Source: Mycobacterium sp. 236(2023)
GTDB lineage: Bacteria; Actinomycetota; Actinomycetes; Mycobacteriales; Mycobacteriaceae
Direction of reading: 5' to 3'
NCBI RefSeq assembly: GCF_029623955.1
Contig: NZ_JARSBP010000003.1
Coordinates: forward strand, 1 to 64,000
Length of the DNA: 64,000 nucleotides
Numbering within the stretch: position 1 is the stretch's first letter; each line of letters begins with the position of its first letter. Positions 30,331 to 39,314 of the stretch are shown piece after piece. Made by a program: the position numbers and the translations under genes. The notes under the pieces were generated by a model. It was given only the letters and a program-made list of their open reading frames with translations. It made no database searches and was not told where the DNA came from.

Positions 30331-30461
30331 ACCGCGAGCGCGCGCGTCTGCGCGCCGACGCGCCGGCGCTGGTGGGCATGTGCGCGCGCTCACGGCGGAC
30401 GAGCGCGCGGTGGATGCCAGGCTGTGCGGCATGCCGCTGTGCAGACACGCGCGCTCGCGGT
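30331..30461. repeat. Large nested inverted repeat between mnoR and mftM
   Basis: Arms 30331-30350 (ACCGCGAGCGCGCGCGTCTG) and 30442-30461 pair over 20 bases with one mismatch. Inside lies a second stem, CGCGCGCTC with GAGCGCGCG. It separates two convergent genes, so it can serve as a bidirectional terminator, but it is much larger than needed and resembles a repetitive palindromic element. Confidence 0.7.
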
Positions 30462-30471
30462 GGACGGTACG

Positions 30472-31347
30472 TCAGCGGTCGAGAATGAGCCAGCCGCCGT
30501 GGAACTCATAGGTGCGGGCAGAGATTCCGGAGTGGCGACGGGCCACCGCCTGGGCCAAGCGCTGCAGCACGCTGAGATCGAATCGCTGTATGTGGCCGTA
30601 GCATTCGCGCGGGGTTTCTTCGAACGGCACGGCGACGACCACCCGGCGGCGGGCTAGCCGGACCGCCTCGTCGAGGACGGCTTCGATAGCGTCGGACTCC
30701 AAGTGCTCGATCAGATGCAGGGCCGTCACGGTGTCGGCGCTGCGGTCGGTTAGCGGGACGTCGGTGGCGTCGCACGTCATTGTCGTGAGCGGTCTGCGTA
30801 ACTCGGTGCTGACCTTCTTCAGCAGGTGCATCGTCGACCCGTTGAGATCGGTTGCCACGACGTGGATTCCCCGGCGTGCCAACCTCAATGGGAAGAACCC
30901 GAAGCACGACCCCAGGTCGAGCACCCGGTGCCCCTGTATCTGCCCTGCTGCCCATGTGTGGATCGGAGCGAACGGGGTGCTTCCTGACTCCAGCTTGCTC
31001 AGCGAGTTGCGGTAGAACCGCAACCATGCCGGAAGACCGCCGTCGACGGTGGAGCGGATGATGCCGGTGAATACCAGCTCGAATTCGGTTTGTCCACGCA
31101 GAGCACCGGTATCGACGAGCTGCTCGGCGAGCACCACCGCCAGCTCGTCGCACAACTCGTCGGGCGTCAGGTTGTGCTCGACGGTCAACAGGCTGCCGAT
31201 GCGCTGCGCGCAGAAACGCGTTGTGCAGACTGCGTCCTTGTCGGTATGCCTACGGTGCAACCCGCGCCGCCGTGTCACACGGACACCACGCCCACTCCAA
31301 GCGCCGCGCGGTGCCGGTGCGAGGGGGTTGAGCACAGCGGCGTCCAT
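30472..31347 (-). CDS. mftM: Mycofactocin glycan methyltransferase MftM-like
   Basis: A class I SAM-dependent methyltransferase of 291 residues from the ATG at 31347 (or 305 from 31389). The SAM motif VLDLGSCFGFFPLRLA is followed by VVATDLNG and LIEHLESDAIE. The short N-terminal region carries cysteines (VCTTRFCAQR). In M. smegmatis the gene next to mnoR methylates the oligoglucose chain of mycofactocin. The location beside mnoSR and the methanol dehydrogenase, which needs mycofactocin, supports this assignment. The core mft genes are not in this window. Confidence 0.8.
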   Translation of the reverse strand: MDAAVLNPLAPAPRGAWSGRGVRVTRRRGLHRRHTDKDAVCTTRFCAQRIGSLLTVEHNLTPDELCDELAVVLAEQLVDTGALRGQTEFELVFTGIIRSTVDGGLPAWLRFYRNSLSKLESGSTPFAPIHTWAAGQIQGHRVLDLGSCFGFFPLRLARRGIHVVATDLNGSTMHLLKKVSTELRRPLTTMTCDATDVPLTDRSADTVTALHLIEHLESDAIEAVLDEAVRLARRRVVVAVPFEETPRECYGHIQRFDLSVLQRLAQAVARRHSGISARTYEFHGGWLILDR

Positions 31348-31518
31348 ACCTGGCAACGCTATTGGCGCAGAGGGGGACGGTGCGCCCATCGATCGGGTGC
31401 GATGTGGGGACCGAGTGGGTGGGTCGGTGACTGCCCGATCGGCGAGTTCCGTTTCAACACTCGCCCGGCGGGCTGTCGACCACGGATTTCGGCGCGACCT
31501 CGGGCTCCAGGGCTGGAG

Positions 31519-32193
31519 TCAGGCAGCCTTGTGCGCGCTGAGTAAGAAGGCCTGCATGCGCATCCGGCCCTTGTCGTCGAGGAGCTCCAGCGGCGGCGGT
31601 GGCATTCCCGCAACCTTCGGCACGTTCGAATGGATCAGCGCGGGCCGGATGTCGTCGATCGCCCAGTACTGCGAAACCGCTTCCCTCAGTTCGATTTCAG
31701 AGACCATGTTCGGTCCCTCCTGCATCTCCGGAGGGAACGCGCCCTTGGCGAAGACCAGCACGAAGAAGCCCGCACCCGGTGCGGCCGCCCGGTGGACTGC
31801 CTGCAGATAGGCATCGCGCGATTCGACGGGCATGGAGTGGAACAACGTGCTGTCGGCGATCGTGGAGAAGCGGTTGTCGAGACCGGTGAGGGCGGTGATG
31901 TCGGCCGCGACGAAGGATGCACGTTCGGAGAGTCCCCGTTCGACAGCGGCCGCGGTGGCGGCGGCGACGGCGGTCGGGCTGATGTCGATGCCCGTGACGG
32001 TGTACCCGTCGGCGGCCAACGCCAGCGACAGTTCGGCGTGCCCGCAGCCCGCGTCGAGAACTTCGCTACGAAATCTGCCGTCGCGCCACAAGCCTGCGAG
32101 CTCGGGTTGCGGTTCGCCGATATTCCACGGCGGTGGCCCGTCGAAGTGGCCAGTTCCGGAGTAGGCGCTGTCCCAATCCATCACATCGGTCAT
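31519..32193 (-). CDS. Class I SAM-dependent methyltransferase
   Basis: A 224-residue methyltransferase with the SAM-binding motif VLDAGCGHAELSLALA, then VTGIDISP and VAADITALTG. The N-terminal WDSAYSGTGHFDGPPPWNIGEPQPEL is typical of the thiopurine/mycobacterial small-molecule methyltransferase group. The substrate is unknown. The start is the ATG at 32193; a TTG three codons upstream is less likely. It is 37 bases downstream of the MerR-Nudix gene on the same strand and may be co-transcribed with it. Confidence 0.82.
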   Translation of the reverse strand: MTDVMDWDSAYSGTGHFDGPPPWNIGEPQPELAGLWRDGRFRSEVLDAGCGHAELSLALAADGYTVTGIDISPTAVAAATAAAVERGLSERASFVAADITALTGLDNRFSTIADSTLFHSMPVESRDAYLQAVHRAAAPGAGFFVLVFAKGAFPPEMQEGPNMVSEIELREAVSQYWAIDDIRPALIHSNVPKVAGMPPPPLELLDDKGRMRMQAFLLSAHKAA

Positions 32194-32230
32194 GGACGCC
32201 AACGTACGCGAGCTGAACGTGCAGCCGGCA

Positions 32231-33073
32231 TCACCCTGCGATGCCGTTCTCCAGATACCGCGTCACCCCGTCGGTCCGTGCTTGCAACGCAGCCAGGGTC
32301 CGCCTCCCCATGTGGGCGGGCATTCGCTCCGCCACTTCCTCCGGGCTGCACCACTGCCATTCGCTCAGTTCCTCGGGCGGTAGCTCGATCGATTCCACCT
32401 GCTCGGGTGAGAGGGCGGGGCCCTCGTAGACGAAGAGCAGACCCTCGATCCGACCCGAACTCGGCCCCACCCAGTCGACGACCAGCAGGCGACCTGGCTC
32501 GATGCCCAATCCGAGTTCGCGTCGAACGGCACGCGTGCTTGCCGCCTGTGGCGATTCGTCGCGGTTCGCGACCGAACCCGGCAACAACCAGTGGGGGCGA
32601 TAGGTCGGTGCGACCAGCAGAACGTGGCCGCGTTGGTCGGTGAACAACACTCCGGCAGCAGCGCGCTTCTTCGGCAAGCTCGCGAGAAAGTTGGCGCGGT
32701 CGGGAGTGATTCCGTCAAAGATGTTCTGTGCAGGCATATCTGAGCCCTCGTTCACATGGCGAATGGTGGCTGCGACAGTTGAGACGAGGTCATCGAGCCG
32801 TTGCCGTTCCGTGAGCAGGCGGCGATGGTGACCTTCGAGTGCCTCGGCCGGGTCGATCGCGGCGTCGACGATGTCGGCGACAGTGGCGAGATCCAGCCCG
32901 AGCTCACGGAGCAGCAATATCTGCTGAAGCCGCAGCAACTGCTCCTGCTCGTAGAAGCGGTGACCATTCCCGCCGACCCCAGCCGGAGGCAGCAGCCCGA
33001 CCTCGTCGTAGTACCGCAGCGTGCGTGCTGTCACGCCGGACAACCGAGCCACATTCTGGATGGACCAACTCAT
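32231..33073 (-). CDS. MerR regulator fused to a degenerate Nudix domain
   Basis: A 280-residue fusion. Residues 1-70 are a MerR DNA-binding domain (IQNVARLSGVTARTLRYYDEVGLL), followed by a coiled linker (75-115). Residues 130-270 form a Nudix domain. The Nudix box reads SPQAASTRAVRRELGLGI, so two of the three acidic residues of REXXEE are Ala and Arg. Hydrolysis is therefore unlikely and a nucleotide-type ligand sensor is more plausible. The start is the ATG at 33073 (GTG at 33082 possible). The target may be its own operon with the methyltransferase gene downstream. Confidence 0.85.
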   Translation of the reverse strand: MSWSIQNVARLSGVTARTLRYYDEVGLLPPAGVGGNGHRFYEQEQLLRLQQILLLRELGLDLATVADIVDAAIDPAEALEGHHRRLLTERQRLDDLVSTVAATIRHVNEGSDMPAQNIFDGITPDRANFLASLPKKRAAAGVLFTDQRGHVLLVAPTYRPHWLLPGSVANRDESPQAASTRAVRRELGLGIEPGRLLVVDWVGPSSGRIEGLLFVYEGPALSPEQVESIELPPEELSEWQWCSPEEVAERMPAHMGRRTLAALQARTDGVTRYLENGIAG

Positions 33074-33082
33074 GGCGTCCAC

Positions 33083-33566
33083 GCTAGAAGTTAGCGCGGC
33101 GGCAAGGTCAAGGGCCAGCCAGCCCGGCTTCGTGCCATTTCGGAAAGCGCGCGTAAATTAGCTTCACGACCACACAATCTTTTGCTGAACGCGCGCACGC
33201 ATACTGGTTCCCTTTCGAACACTGACCACGTCGAGACGAGAAATCTCTCACATTCCACATCGCGGACATGCGTAGAGCCGTGACTGTCGGAAGCGGAAGG
33301 ATCATATTTACAGGTCCTTTCACCACCAGACGCCGCCGTCCAGCTGGCTTCTCGACTCGTCCCAGAGCCAAAAAATGACTTTTCGGTGTTGTAATTCCTG
33401 TAATTATTACGCGTCATATTTCCTGTAATAAATTACGCTTTGCGTTTGCTTCAAGATCATAATGAGTTTTCTGAAAATACAGGGAAGCGGAGGGTTACGT
33501 TCGCCTCGTCTCGTCAGGGACCCGGGTCGTCAATGGCAGCCGGCACTACTTTCGGAGGGTTCGTCC
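33083..33566. other. AT-richer intergenic region upstream of the PGRS-like gene
   Basis: This 480-base stretch has no convincing gene. A 108-codon minus-strand frame (33091-33417) lacks any recognisable domain and has poor mycobacterial codon choice. Base composition drops well below the surroundings, especially 33360-33470. It presumably holds the divergent promoters of the MerR-Nudix and PGRS-like genes, plus the paired GTAAT/ATTAC palindromes. An AT-rich stretch in such a genome is a likely target for the nucleoid protein Lsr2. Confidence 0.6.
33400..33436. promoter_or_regulatory. Paired GTAAT-ATTAC palindromes
   Basis: GTAATTATTAC (33400-33410) and GTAATAAATTAC (33425-33436) are two short palindromes with the same half-sites, each preceded by CCT. 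They lie about 130 bases upstream of the PGRS-like start. Two like-spaced sites suggest an operator for a dimeric regulator. The regulator is unknown. Confidence 0.4.
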
Positions 33567-35042
33567 ATGTCCACACACCGCAATCGCGCATCGCGCGCGC
33601 CAGTCATCCACTACCTGGCAACAAGTGTTTCGGGAGCGGCATTGGTGGGTGTCGGCGTCCTGGTCGCGCTGTCCCCTACGGATGAACCCGCCCTGGGCAG
33701 CACGGAGGTACAACTGACGTCCACTGGAACGCCACTTCAGCAAGATTCGGCGGAGCCGAACCTGTGGCTGTTCGGACTGAACGGTTCGAATCATTCGTCG
33801 GCCTCCGACAGTTCGGCTCGTTCGACGACTGCGCTCGCTCCTTCGGCAGCCATGCGACCCATGATCGGTCCCGGTGGCTGGCTGTATGGCGACGGGCTCG
33901 ATGCGCTGGATCTCGACCCCGATTGCACCGCGAACTGCGCCGGACAAAACGGCGGGCTGCTCGGTGGCAGCGGCGGCAACGGAGCCTTCGGAGGTGCGGG
34001 CGGTAATGGCGGCTTCTTCTTCGGCAACGGCGGCACGGGTGGCGCCGGAGTCGCGGCATTCACCAACGCCGCGGGGCAGCGGGTTGCAGCGACCGCGGGT
34101 GGCGCCGGCGGTAATGCCGGATTCCTCTTCGGAGACGCCGGCGATGGCGGCAACGGCGGCGACGACCGCAACTCTCTCGACTCCGACGTCGCCGGCGCCA
34201 ACGATGCCACCGCCGGAGCGGGCGGTGCCGGCGGCCGCGGCGGAGCGATGGCTGGTAATGGAGGCAACGGAGGCATCGGTGGCTTCGCGGATTCAGCCAA
34301 CGGCAACGCCACCGCCGGAAACGGTGGGGCCGGCGGCCGGGCCTCTACGGGGACAGGCGGCAGCGGAGGCGACGGTGGCGGCGCGTCGTCCGACGGCGAC
34401 GGATCGATGACGGCTACCGCGGGCGACGGTGGCGACGGCGGTCGCGGGGCGCCCGGCGGATCCGGCGGCAAGGGCGGCAACGCAAACAACGCGTTTGGCA
34501 ACGGCGCCAACGGAATCAGCGGCGACGGCGGGGACGGAGGCGCATCCTCCAGCGGTGCCGGCGGTCGAGGCGGGGACGGCGGATTCACCGCTACCGACGA
34601 AGGTGATGCCACCGGCGGAAACGGCGGCGCGGGCGGCAGTGGTGCGGGATCGCAGGCCGGCGGCGCAGGCGGCAACGGCGGCGCTGCGAGCTCGGCCGGC
34701 AGTAACCGGTTCGATCCCGCCGACGGCGACGGCGGGACCTCGACCGGAGGCGCCGGTGGCGCAGGCGGGCGGGGCGGCGATCTTCTCGGCGAGGGCGGCA
34801 CCGGCGGGTCGGGTGGTGACGCCGACACCGACGGCGGGCCTTCTGCAATCGGTGGCGACGGCGGCAACGGTGGGCGCGGCGGGTTGATCGCCGGCGGTGG
34901 CGGCGATGGCGGTCCGGGAGCTGTGTCCGCCGGCGGTGACACCAACACCAACGGCTCAGGTGGCACCGGCGGAGCCGGCGGCATCGGCGGCCAGTCCGGC
35001 AGCGACGGTTCCGACGGCGGGACTGGAGGCGACGCGGACTAG
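33567..35042 (+). CDS. PGRS-like glycine-rich protein without a PE domain
   Basis: A 491-residue protein. The N-terminus has a basic patch and one hydrophobic segment (APVIHYLATSVSGAALVGVG) that acts as signal or anchor. A Ser/Thr-rich linker runs to about 110, a GPGGWLYGDGLDALD motif follows with a Cys pair (DCTANCAGQ), and about 340 residues of GGxGG repeats complete it. This repeat type matches the PGRS domain of M. tuberculosis, but no PE domain is present. The start is the ATG at 33567 after CGGAGGG; upstream in-frame codons to 33462 look non-coding. The repeat likely forms a polyglycine-helix surface structure. Asp/Asn-rich turns (GDGGDGG) hint at calcium binding. Confidence 0.85.
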   Translation: MSTHRNRASRAPVIHYLATSVSGAALVGVGVLVALSPTDEPALGSTEVQLTSTGTPLQQDSAEPNLWLFGLNGSNHSSASDSSARSTTALAPSAAMRPMIGPGGWLYGDGLDALDLDPDCTANCAGQNGGLLGGSGGNGAFGGAGGNGGFFFGNGGTGGAGVAAFTNAAGQRVAATAGGAGGNAGFLFGDAGDGGNGGDDRNSLDSDVAGANDATAGAGGAGGRGGAMAGNGGNGGIGGFADSANGNATAGNGGAGGRASTGTGGSGGDGGGASSDGDGSMTATAGDGGDGGRGAPGGSGGKGGNANNAFGNGANGISGDGGDGGASSSGAGGRGGDGGFTATDEGDATGGNGGAGGSGAGSQAGGAGGNGGAASSAGSNRFDPADGDGGTSTGGAGGAGGRGGDLLGEGGTGGSGGDADTDGGPSAIGGDGGNGGRGGLIAGGGGDGGPGAVSAGGDTNTNGSGGTGGAGGIGGQSGSDGSDGGTGGDAD

Positions 35043-35073
35043 TAGTTTGTAAAGCCTTTCAGCACAGATGATT

Positions 35074-35101
35074 CCGGGGGTCGCTACTCGGCGGCCCCCG
35101 G
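35074..35101. terminator. Hairpin between convergent genes
   Basis: The stem CCGGGGGTCGC / GCGGCCCCCGG (11 pairs with one G-U) has a 6-base loop. It sits between the PGRS-like stop and the end of the convergent ligase gene, so it can stop transcription from both sides. Confidence 0.75.
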
Positions 35102-35102
35102 A

Positions 35103-36581
35103 TCAGCCAGGCAGATCCCAGGTGTGCACGGGTTCGTTGGAGTGCATGCGTTCGCAGTACAGCCGCAGCATCTCGGCGAGCGCCTCCGGCCTGCTCAGGC
35201 CGCGACCCTGCAGTGCCGTCACCGCCGCGGACTGCCACGTCGCCCCGTTGCGGCCCGTCTTCGCGCGGCCCTCGATGACTCCGAGGTAGCGGTCACGCAC
35301 GTCGGCGGACACCTCCCAGCGGCGCAGCCCCTCATCGGCCAGCGGAAGCAGCTGGCGCAGGATCAGTTCGTCGGGCGTCACCTCACCCAGGCCGGGCCAG
35401 TAGAGCCGCGCATCCATCCCGTCGCGCGCTGCCGCCACGAAATTCGCTTCTGCGGCAGCGAAACTCATCTTCGTCCAGAGCGGACGGTCCTCCTCGGACA
35501 GCGACCGCAACACCCCGTAGTAGAACGCCGAGTTGGCCATCATGTCGACGACCGTCGGCCCCGCGGGCAGCACCCGGTTCTCGACGCGCAGGTGCGGCCG
35601 GCCGTCGACGATGTCATACACCGGCCGGTTCCAGCGGTAGATCGTGCCGTTGTGCAGGCGCAGCTCCGACAGCTTCGGTGTACGGCCCGCCGCCAGTTCG
35701 GCCACCGGATCCTCATCGGAGAGCTCCGGTAGCAGCGACGGGAAGTACCGCACGTTCTCCTCGAACAGGTCGAAGATCGACGTGATCCAGCGTTCCCCGA
35801 ACCAGACGCGCGGCCGCACGCCCTGGGTTTTGAGCTCGTCGGGCCGGGTGTCGGTGGCCTGGGCGAACAGCTCGATGCGCGTCTCGGCCCACAACTGGTG
35901 ACCGTAGAAGAAGGGTGAATTCGCGCCCAAGGCCAACTGCGGGCCGGCGATCACCTGGGCGGCGTTCCAATTGTTGGCGAAGTCGGCCGGTGACACCTGC
36001 AGGTGCAGTTGCATGCTGGTACAAGCGGATTCGGGAGCAATCGAGGCGGTCTGCAGGCTCAGCCGTTCGGGGCCCGAGATGTCGATCATGATGTCCTCGC
36101 CGCGGGCGGTGAAGATCGAGTCGTTGAGCGCCTGGTACCGGATGGACTCGCTCATCCAGCTTCCCGTGAGATGCTCCGGCATCAGGGTCGGCAGGATCCC
36201 GACCATCACGATGTGCGAGCCGTCGGCGTTGGCCTTCGACTCCGCCGCGTTGAGGCTCGCCCGCACCTCGTCCTCGAGTTCCAGCGCGGCCCGGCCCGGC
36301 AGCCGACGCGGCGGCACGTTGAATTCGATGTTGTAGGCGCCGAGTTCGGTCTGGTAGGCCGGGTCGGCGATCGACTCCAGGACCTCCGAATTGTTCATCG
36401 CCGGCTGATAGGCGGAGTCGACGAGATTGCACTCGATCTCCATACCGGTCAGCGGTTTCTCGAAATCGAAGCTTGACTGCGACAACATCGTTTCGAACAC
36501 GTCGAGGCAGAGCTGCACTTTGCGGCGGTACTCGCGGCGGTGCGCCCGGCTGAACTCGGCCTGCTTAAGCTCCTCGCCCAC
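35103..36581 (-). CDS. GCS2-type carboxylate-amine ligase family protein
   Basis: A 492-residue member of the glutamate-cysteine ligase 2 family. The LTGMEIECNLVD motif (about residue 45), GAYNIEFNVPPRR and the RVENRVLPAGPT segment correspond to the ATP/glutamate and metal sites. It differs from EgtA and is longer than YbdK-type ligases. The syntenic M. tuberculosis gene (Rv3698, from memory) is uncharacterised. The substrate pair is unknown. It is read in the same direction as the methyltransferase gene just upstream (9 bases), so they likely share a transcript. Confidence 0.78.
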   Translation of the reverse strand: MGEELKQAEFSRAHRREYRRKVQLCLDVFETMLSQSSFDFEKPLTGMEIECNLVDSAYQPAMNNSEVLESIADPAYQTELGAYNIEFNVPPRRLPGRAALELEDEVRASLNAAESKANADGSHIVMVGILPTLMPEHLTGSWMSESIRYQALNDSIFTARGEDIMIDISGPERLSLQTASIAPESACTSMQLHLQVSPADFANNWNAAQVIAGPQLALGANSPFFYGHQLWAETRIELFAQATDTRPDELKTQGVRPRVWFGERWITSIFDLFEENVRYFPSLLPELSDEDPVAELAAGRTPKLSELRLHNGTIYRWNRPVYDIVDGRPHLRVENRVLPAGPTVVDMMANSAFYYGVLRSLSEEDRPLWTKMSFAAAEANFVAAARDGMDARLYWPGLGEVTPDELILRQLLPLADEGLRRWEVSADVRDRYLGVIEGRAKTGRNGATWQSAAVTALQGRGLSRPEALAEMLRLYCERMHSNEPVHTWDLPG

Positions 36582-36590
36582 AACCCGAGC

Positions 36591-37349
36591 CTATCGGCGC
36601 GAGGCCACCGCCACCTGCGGACTGAACAACCCGCCCCGCAATTCGATCTCGATCGACGGGTCGGCATGCGCCGCCAGCGCTCGCAGCGCCGACGGGCTGT
36701 AGGCGCGCAGAGAGCTGATGACACCGTCGTGGACGAACGGCACTAACGGCGCCCACGGCAGCATCGTGGCCAACCGCAGCAGATGCAGCGGCGCGGGTGG
36801 GCGCGGCAGGTCGACGATGATCAACTTGTCGGCGACGCGGGTGCCTTCGGCGATGACCTGGGCGGCGGCCTCGGGTGGCAGGTGATGGAACGACAACACG
36901 AACACCGCCACCGCGAACTCGCCATCCGCAGCGTCCAGCGACGTCGCGTCCATCTCCCGGACTGCGGCCCGCGGGTGCGTGCCGAGATCGCCTGCCGCGA
37001 TGGCCGCGACCGACGCGGGTTCGACGTCGGTGACCGTCAGACGCGCGGTCGGGTGCCAGTCCAGTAGTTTTCGGGACAGTGCACCGTGGCCGGCGCCCAA
37101 TTCCAAGATCTTCGGGTCTGGCACGTCGGCCACCTCGTCGAGCACGATCTTCGCGAATTTCTCGTGGTTGCCGAACACTTCGCCGGTCCAGTCCAGCGCT
37201 TTGACCACGCCCGCCTTCACGCGGTCGTCGACATCATCGCGGTCGAGGTACTCCTGTCGATCCGTCTGCAACAGCCGGTCCAGGCAGGAGGCGTCAGGCC
37301 CGCCGCGCGGCATCGTCGAGATGTCGGTGTCGGGGGCAGCGGATTTCAC
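36591..37349 (-). CDS. Class I SAM-dependent methyltransferase
   Basis: A 252-residue methyltransferase. ILELGAGHGALSRKLL is the SAM motif, followed by LTVTDVEPASVAA and VFVLSFHHLPP. The C-terminal part has a hydrophobic stretch around LLRLATMLPWAPLVPF. The GTG start at 37349 overlaps the stop of the upstream secreted-protein gene (GTGA); an internal ATG at 37313 is possible. The frame is open far upstream inside the neighbour. Position agrees with Rv3699 of M. tuberculosis (from memory). Substrate unknown. Confidence 0.8.
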   Translation of the reverse strand: MKSAAPDTDISTMPRGGPDASCLDRLLQTDRQEYLDRDDVDDRVKAGVVKALDWTGEVFGNHEKFAKIVLDEVADVPDPKILELGAGHGALSRKLLDWHPTARLTVTDVEPASVAAIAAGDLGTHPRAAVREMDATSLDAADGEFAVAVFVLSFHHLPPEAAAQVIAEGTRVADKLIIVDLPRPPAPLHLLRLATMLPWAPLVPFVHDGVISSLRAYSPSALRALAAHADPSIEIELRGGLFSPQVAVASRR

Positions 37350-37714
37350 TGCGCCCCCGCGAACGGCACCAGAAGGGGGACACCACCGGGCATGGTGAAC
37401 GTCTCCGGCATCTGCGGCCGCTTCGTCGGAACCTTCCCGCCGTCGCGATACACGAGCGTGCCCGAGTACACGCCGTCGTCGTAGTTGTCGTAATAGAAGT
37501 TGCCCGCGACGATGTACTGACACTCGGAATGCGTTGCTGTCACGGGAACGAAGACGCCACCGAACTCGGGCGACTCGCACTGCACTTGTGGGTCCAACGG
37601 TGGGGCGATGGGACCGGGCTGGGCGTGGGCCATTCCGGCCAGCGAGAGGGCTGCGGCCCCGAGTGTGGCGGCAACGCCGACCACTCTGTACGCACAAGTG
37701 TTGATGATCGGCAC
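37346..37714 (-). CDS. Small secreted hypothetical protein
   Basis: A 122-residue exported protein. The GTG start at 37714 gives a signal peptide (VVGVAATLGAAALSLAGMAHA, cleaved before QPGPI). The mature part of about 90 residues has two Cys (VQCESPEF, SECQYIVAG) and an acidic aromatic patch (FYYDNYDDGVYSG). No known domain. It is coupled by a four-base overlap to the methyltransferase gene and is divergent from glpK. Confidence 0.7.
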   Translation of the reverse strand: MPIINTCAYRVVGVAATLGAAALSLAGMAHAQPGPIAPPLDPQVQCESPEFGGVFVPVTATHSECQYIVAGNFYYDNYDDGVYSGTLVYRDGGKVPTKRPQMPETFTMPGGVPLLVPFAGAQ

Positions 37715-37777
37715 CTTTCCCGTCGCGCCTGAGCGAACTCTAACGTGACCCCGAGCCACGTAGTCCATCATGGAGCA

Positions 37778-39280
37778 ATGGCCGACTTCGTCGCTGCAAT
37801 CGACCAGGGCACCACCAGCACGCGGTGCATGATCTTCGACCACGACGGCGCCGAAGTGGGCCGCCACCAGCTCGAACACGAACAGATCCTGCCCAAGGCC
37901 GGCTGGGTGGAGCACAACCCCGTCGAGATCTGGGAGCGCACCGGATCGGTGCTGGCGACCGCGCTGAACACCACCAAGCTCTCCGTGGGCGACCTCGCCG
38001 CGCTCGGCATCACCAACCAGCGCGAGACATCGCTGGTGTGGAACAAGAAGACCGGGCGGCCGTACTACAACGCGATCGTCTGGCAGGACACCCGTACCGA
38101 CCGCATCGCATCGGCGCTGGACCGCGACGGCCGCGGTGACGTTATCCGGCAGAAAGCGGGCCTGCCGCCGGCTACCTACTTCTCCGGCGGCAAGCTGCAG
38201 TGGCTGCTGGAGAACGTCGACGGGCTGCGCGAGGACGCCGAGAAGGGCGACGCCATCTTTGGCACGACGGACTCGTGGGTGCTGTGGAATCTGACCGGAG
38301 GCGCACGCGGCGGCGTGCACGCCACCGATGTCACCAACGCCAGCCGCACGATGCTGATGGACCTGGAGACGCTTGACTGGGACGACGAACTGTTGGGGTT
38401 CTTCGGCATTCCGCGCCAGATGCTGCCCCAGATCCGACCGTCGTCGACGCCGGAGCCGTTCGGCGTCACTGCCGACGGGGAACTGCCGATCACCGGCATC
38501 CTCGGCGATCAGCAGGCGGCGATGGTGGGGCAGGTGTGCCTGGAGGCTGGCGAGGCCAAGAACACCTACGGCACAGGTAATTTCCTGCTGCTCAACACCG
38601 GCGAAAACATCGTTCGGTCCGACAACGGACTGCTGACGACGGTCTGTTACCAGTTCGGTGATGCGAAACCCGTTTATGCCCTGGAGGGTTCGATCGCGGT
38701 GACCGGATCGGCAGTGCAGTGGCTGCGTGACCAGTTGGGGATCATCAGTGGTGCGTCGCAGAGCGAGGCTCTGGCGCGGCAGGTCCAGGACAACGGCGGC
38801 GTCTACTTCGTCCCCGCCTTTTCGGGGCTGTTCGCACCGTACTGGCGTTCAGATGCCCGCGGGGCCATCGTCGGCTTGTCGCGGTTCAACACCAACGCGC
38901 ATGTCGCGCGGGCGACGTTGGAGGCGATTTGTTACCAGAGCCGCGATGTCGTCGACGCGATGGCCGCCGATTCCGGTGTGCACCTTGAGGTTCTGAAGGT
39001 CGACGGCGGCATCACCGCCAACGATCTGTGCATGCAGATCCAGGCCGACGTAATCGGTGTCGACGTCGTCAAGCCGGTGGTGGCGGAAACGACGGCCCTG
39101 GGCGCTGCCTACGCCGCCGGCCTGGCGGTCGGATTCTGGTCCGGCGCCGACGATCTGCGTGCCAACTGGCAGGAGGACAAGCGGTGGTCTCCGCAATGGT
39201 CCGATGAACAGCGCGCGGACGGATACGCCGGCTGGCAGAAGGCCGTGCAGCGCACCCTGGACTGGGTCGACGTCGACTGA
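37778..39280 (+). CDS. glpK: Glycerol kinase
   Basis: A 500-residue FGGY-family kinase that phosphorylates glycerol to sn-glycerol 3-phosphate. [14 protein letters not shown] at the N-terminus binds ATP phosphate, TNQRET near 80 is a substrate motif, and [19 protein letters not shown] and [10 protein letters not shown] are family signatures. The start is the ATG at 37778 after TGGAGCA; the frame is open to 37745. No glpF or glpD gene is adjacent. Confidence 0.97.
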   Translation: MADFVAAIDQGTTSTRCMIFDHDGAEVGRHQLEHEQILPKAGWVEHNPVEIWERTGSVLATALNTTKLSVGDLAALGITNQRETSLVWNKKTGRPYYNAIVWQDTRTDRIASALDRDGRGDVIRQKAGLPPATYFSGGKLQWLLENVDGLREDAEKGDAIFGTTDSWVLWNLTGGARGGVHATDVTNASRTMLMDLETLDWDDELLGFFGIPRQMLPQIRPSSTPEPFGVTADGELPITGILGDQQAAMVGQVCLEAGEAKNTYGTGNFLLLNTGENIVRSDNGLLTTVCYQFGDAKPVYALEGSIAVTGSAVQWLRDQLGIISGASQSEALARQVQDNGGVYFVPAFSGLFAPYWRSDARGAIVGLSRFNTNAHVARATLEAICYQSRDVVDAMAADSGVHLEVLKVDGGITANDLCMQIQADVIGVDVVKPVVAETTALGAAYAAGLAVGFWSGADDLRANWQEDKRWSPQWSDEQRADGYAGWQKAVQRTLDWVDVD

Positions 39281-39314
39281 TTTCGGTGCGGTCTGTCAAC
39301 CTCTGCGTGACAAA

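Noticed and set aside
33091..33417. 108-codon minus-strand frame in the AT-rich gap
   Set aside because: No ribosome-binding site, no domain, and codon use unlike mycobacterial genes.
33791..34984. 397-codon minus-strand frame rich in Pro/Ala opposite the PGRS-like gene
   Set aside because: It is the mirror image of GGxGG coding sequence and has no start context or domain.
34000..35040. Short repeats that could suggest a CRISPR array
   Set aside because: They are irregular codon-level GGC/GGT repeats in a coding frame without spacers of fixed length.
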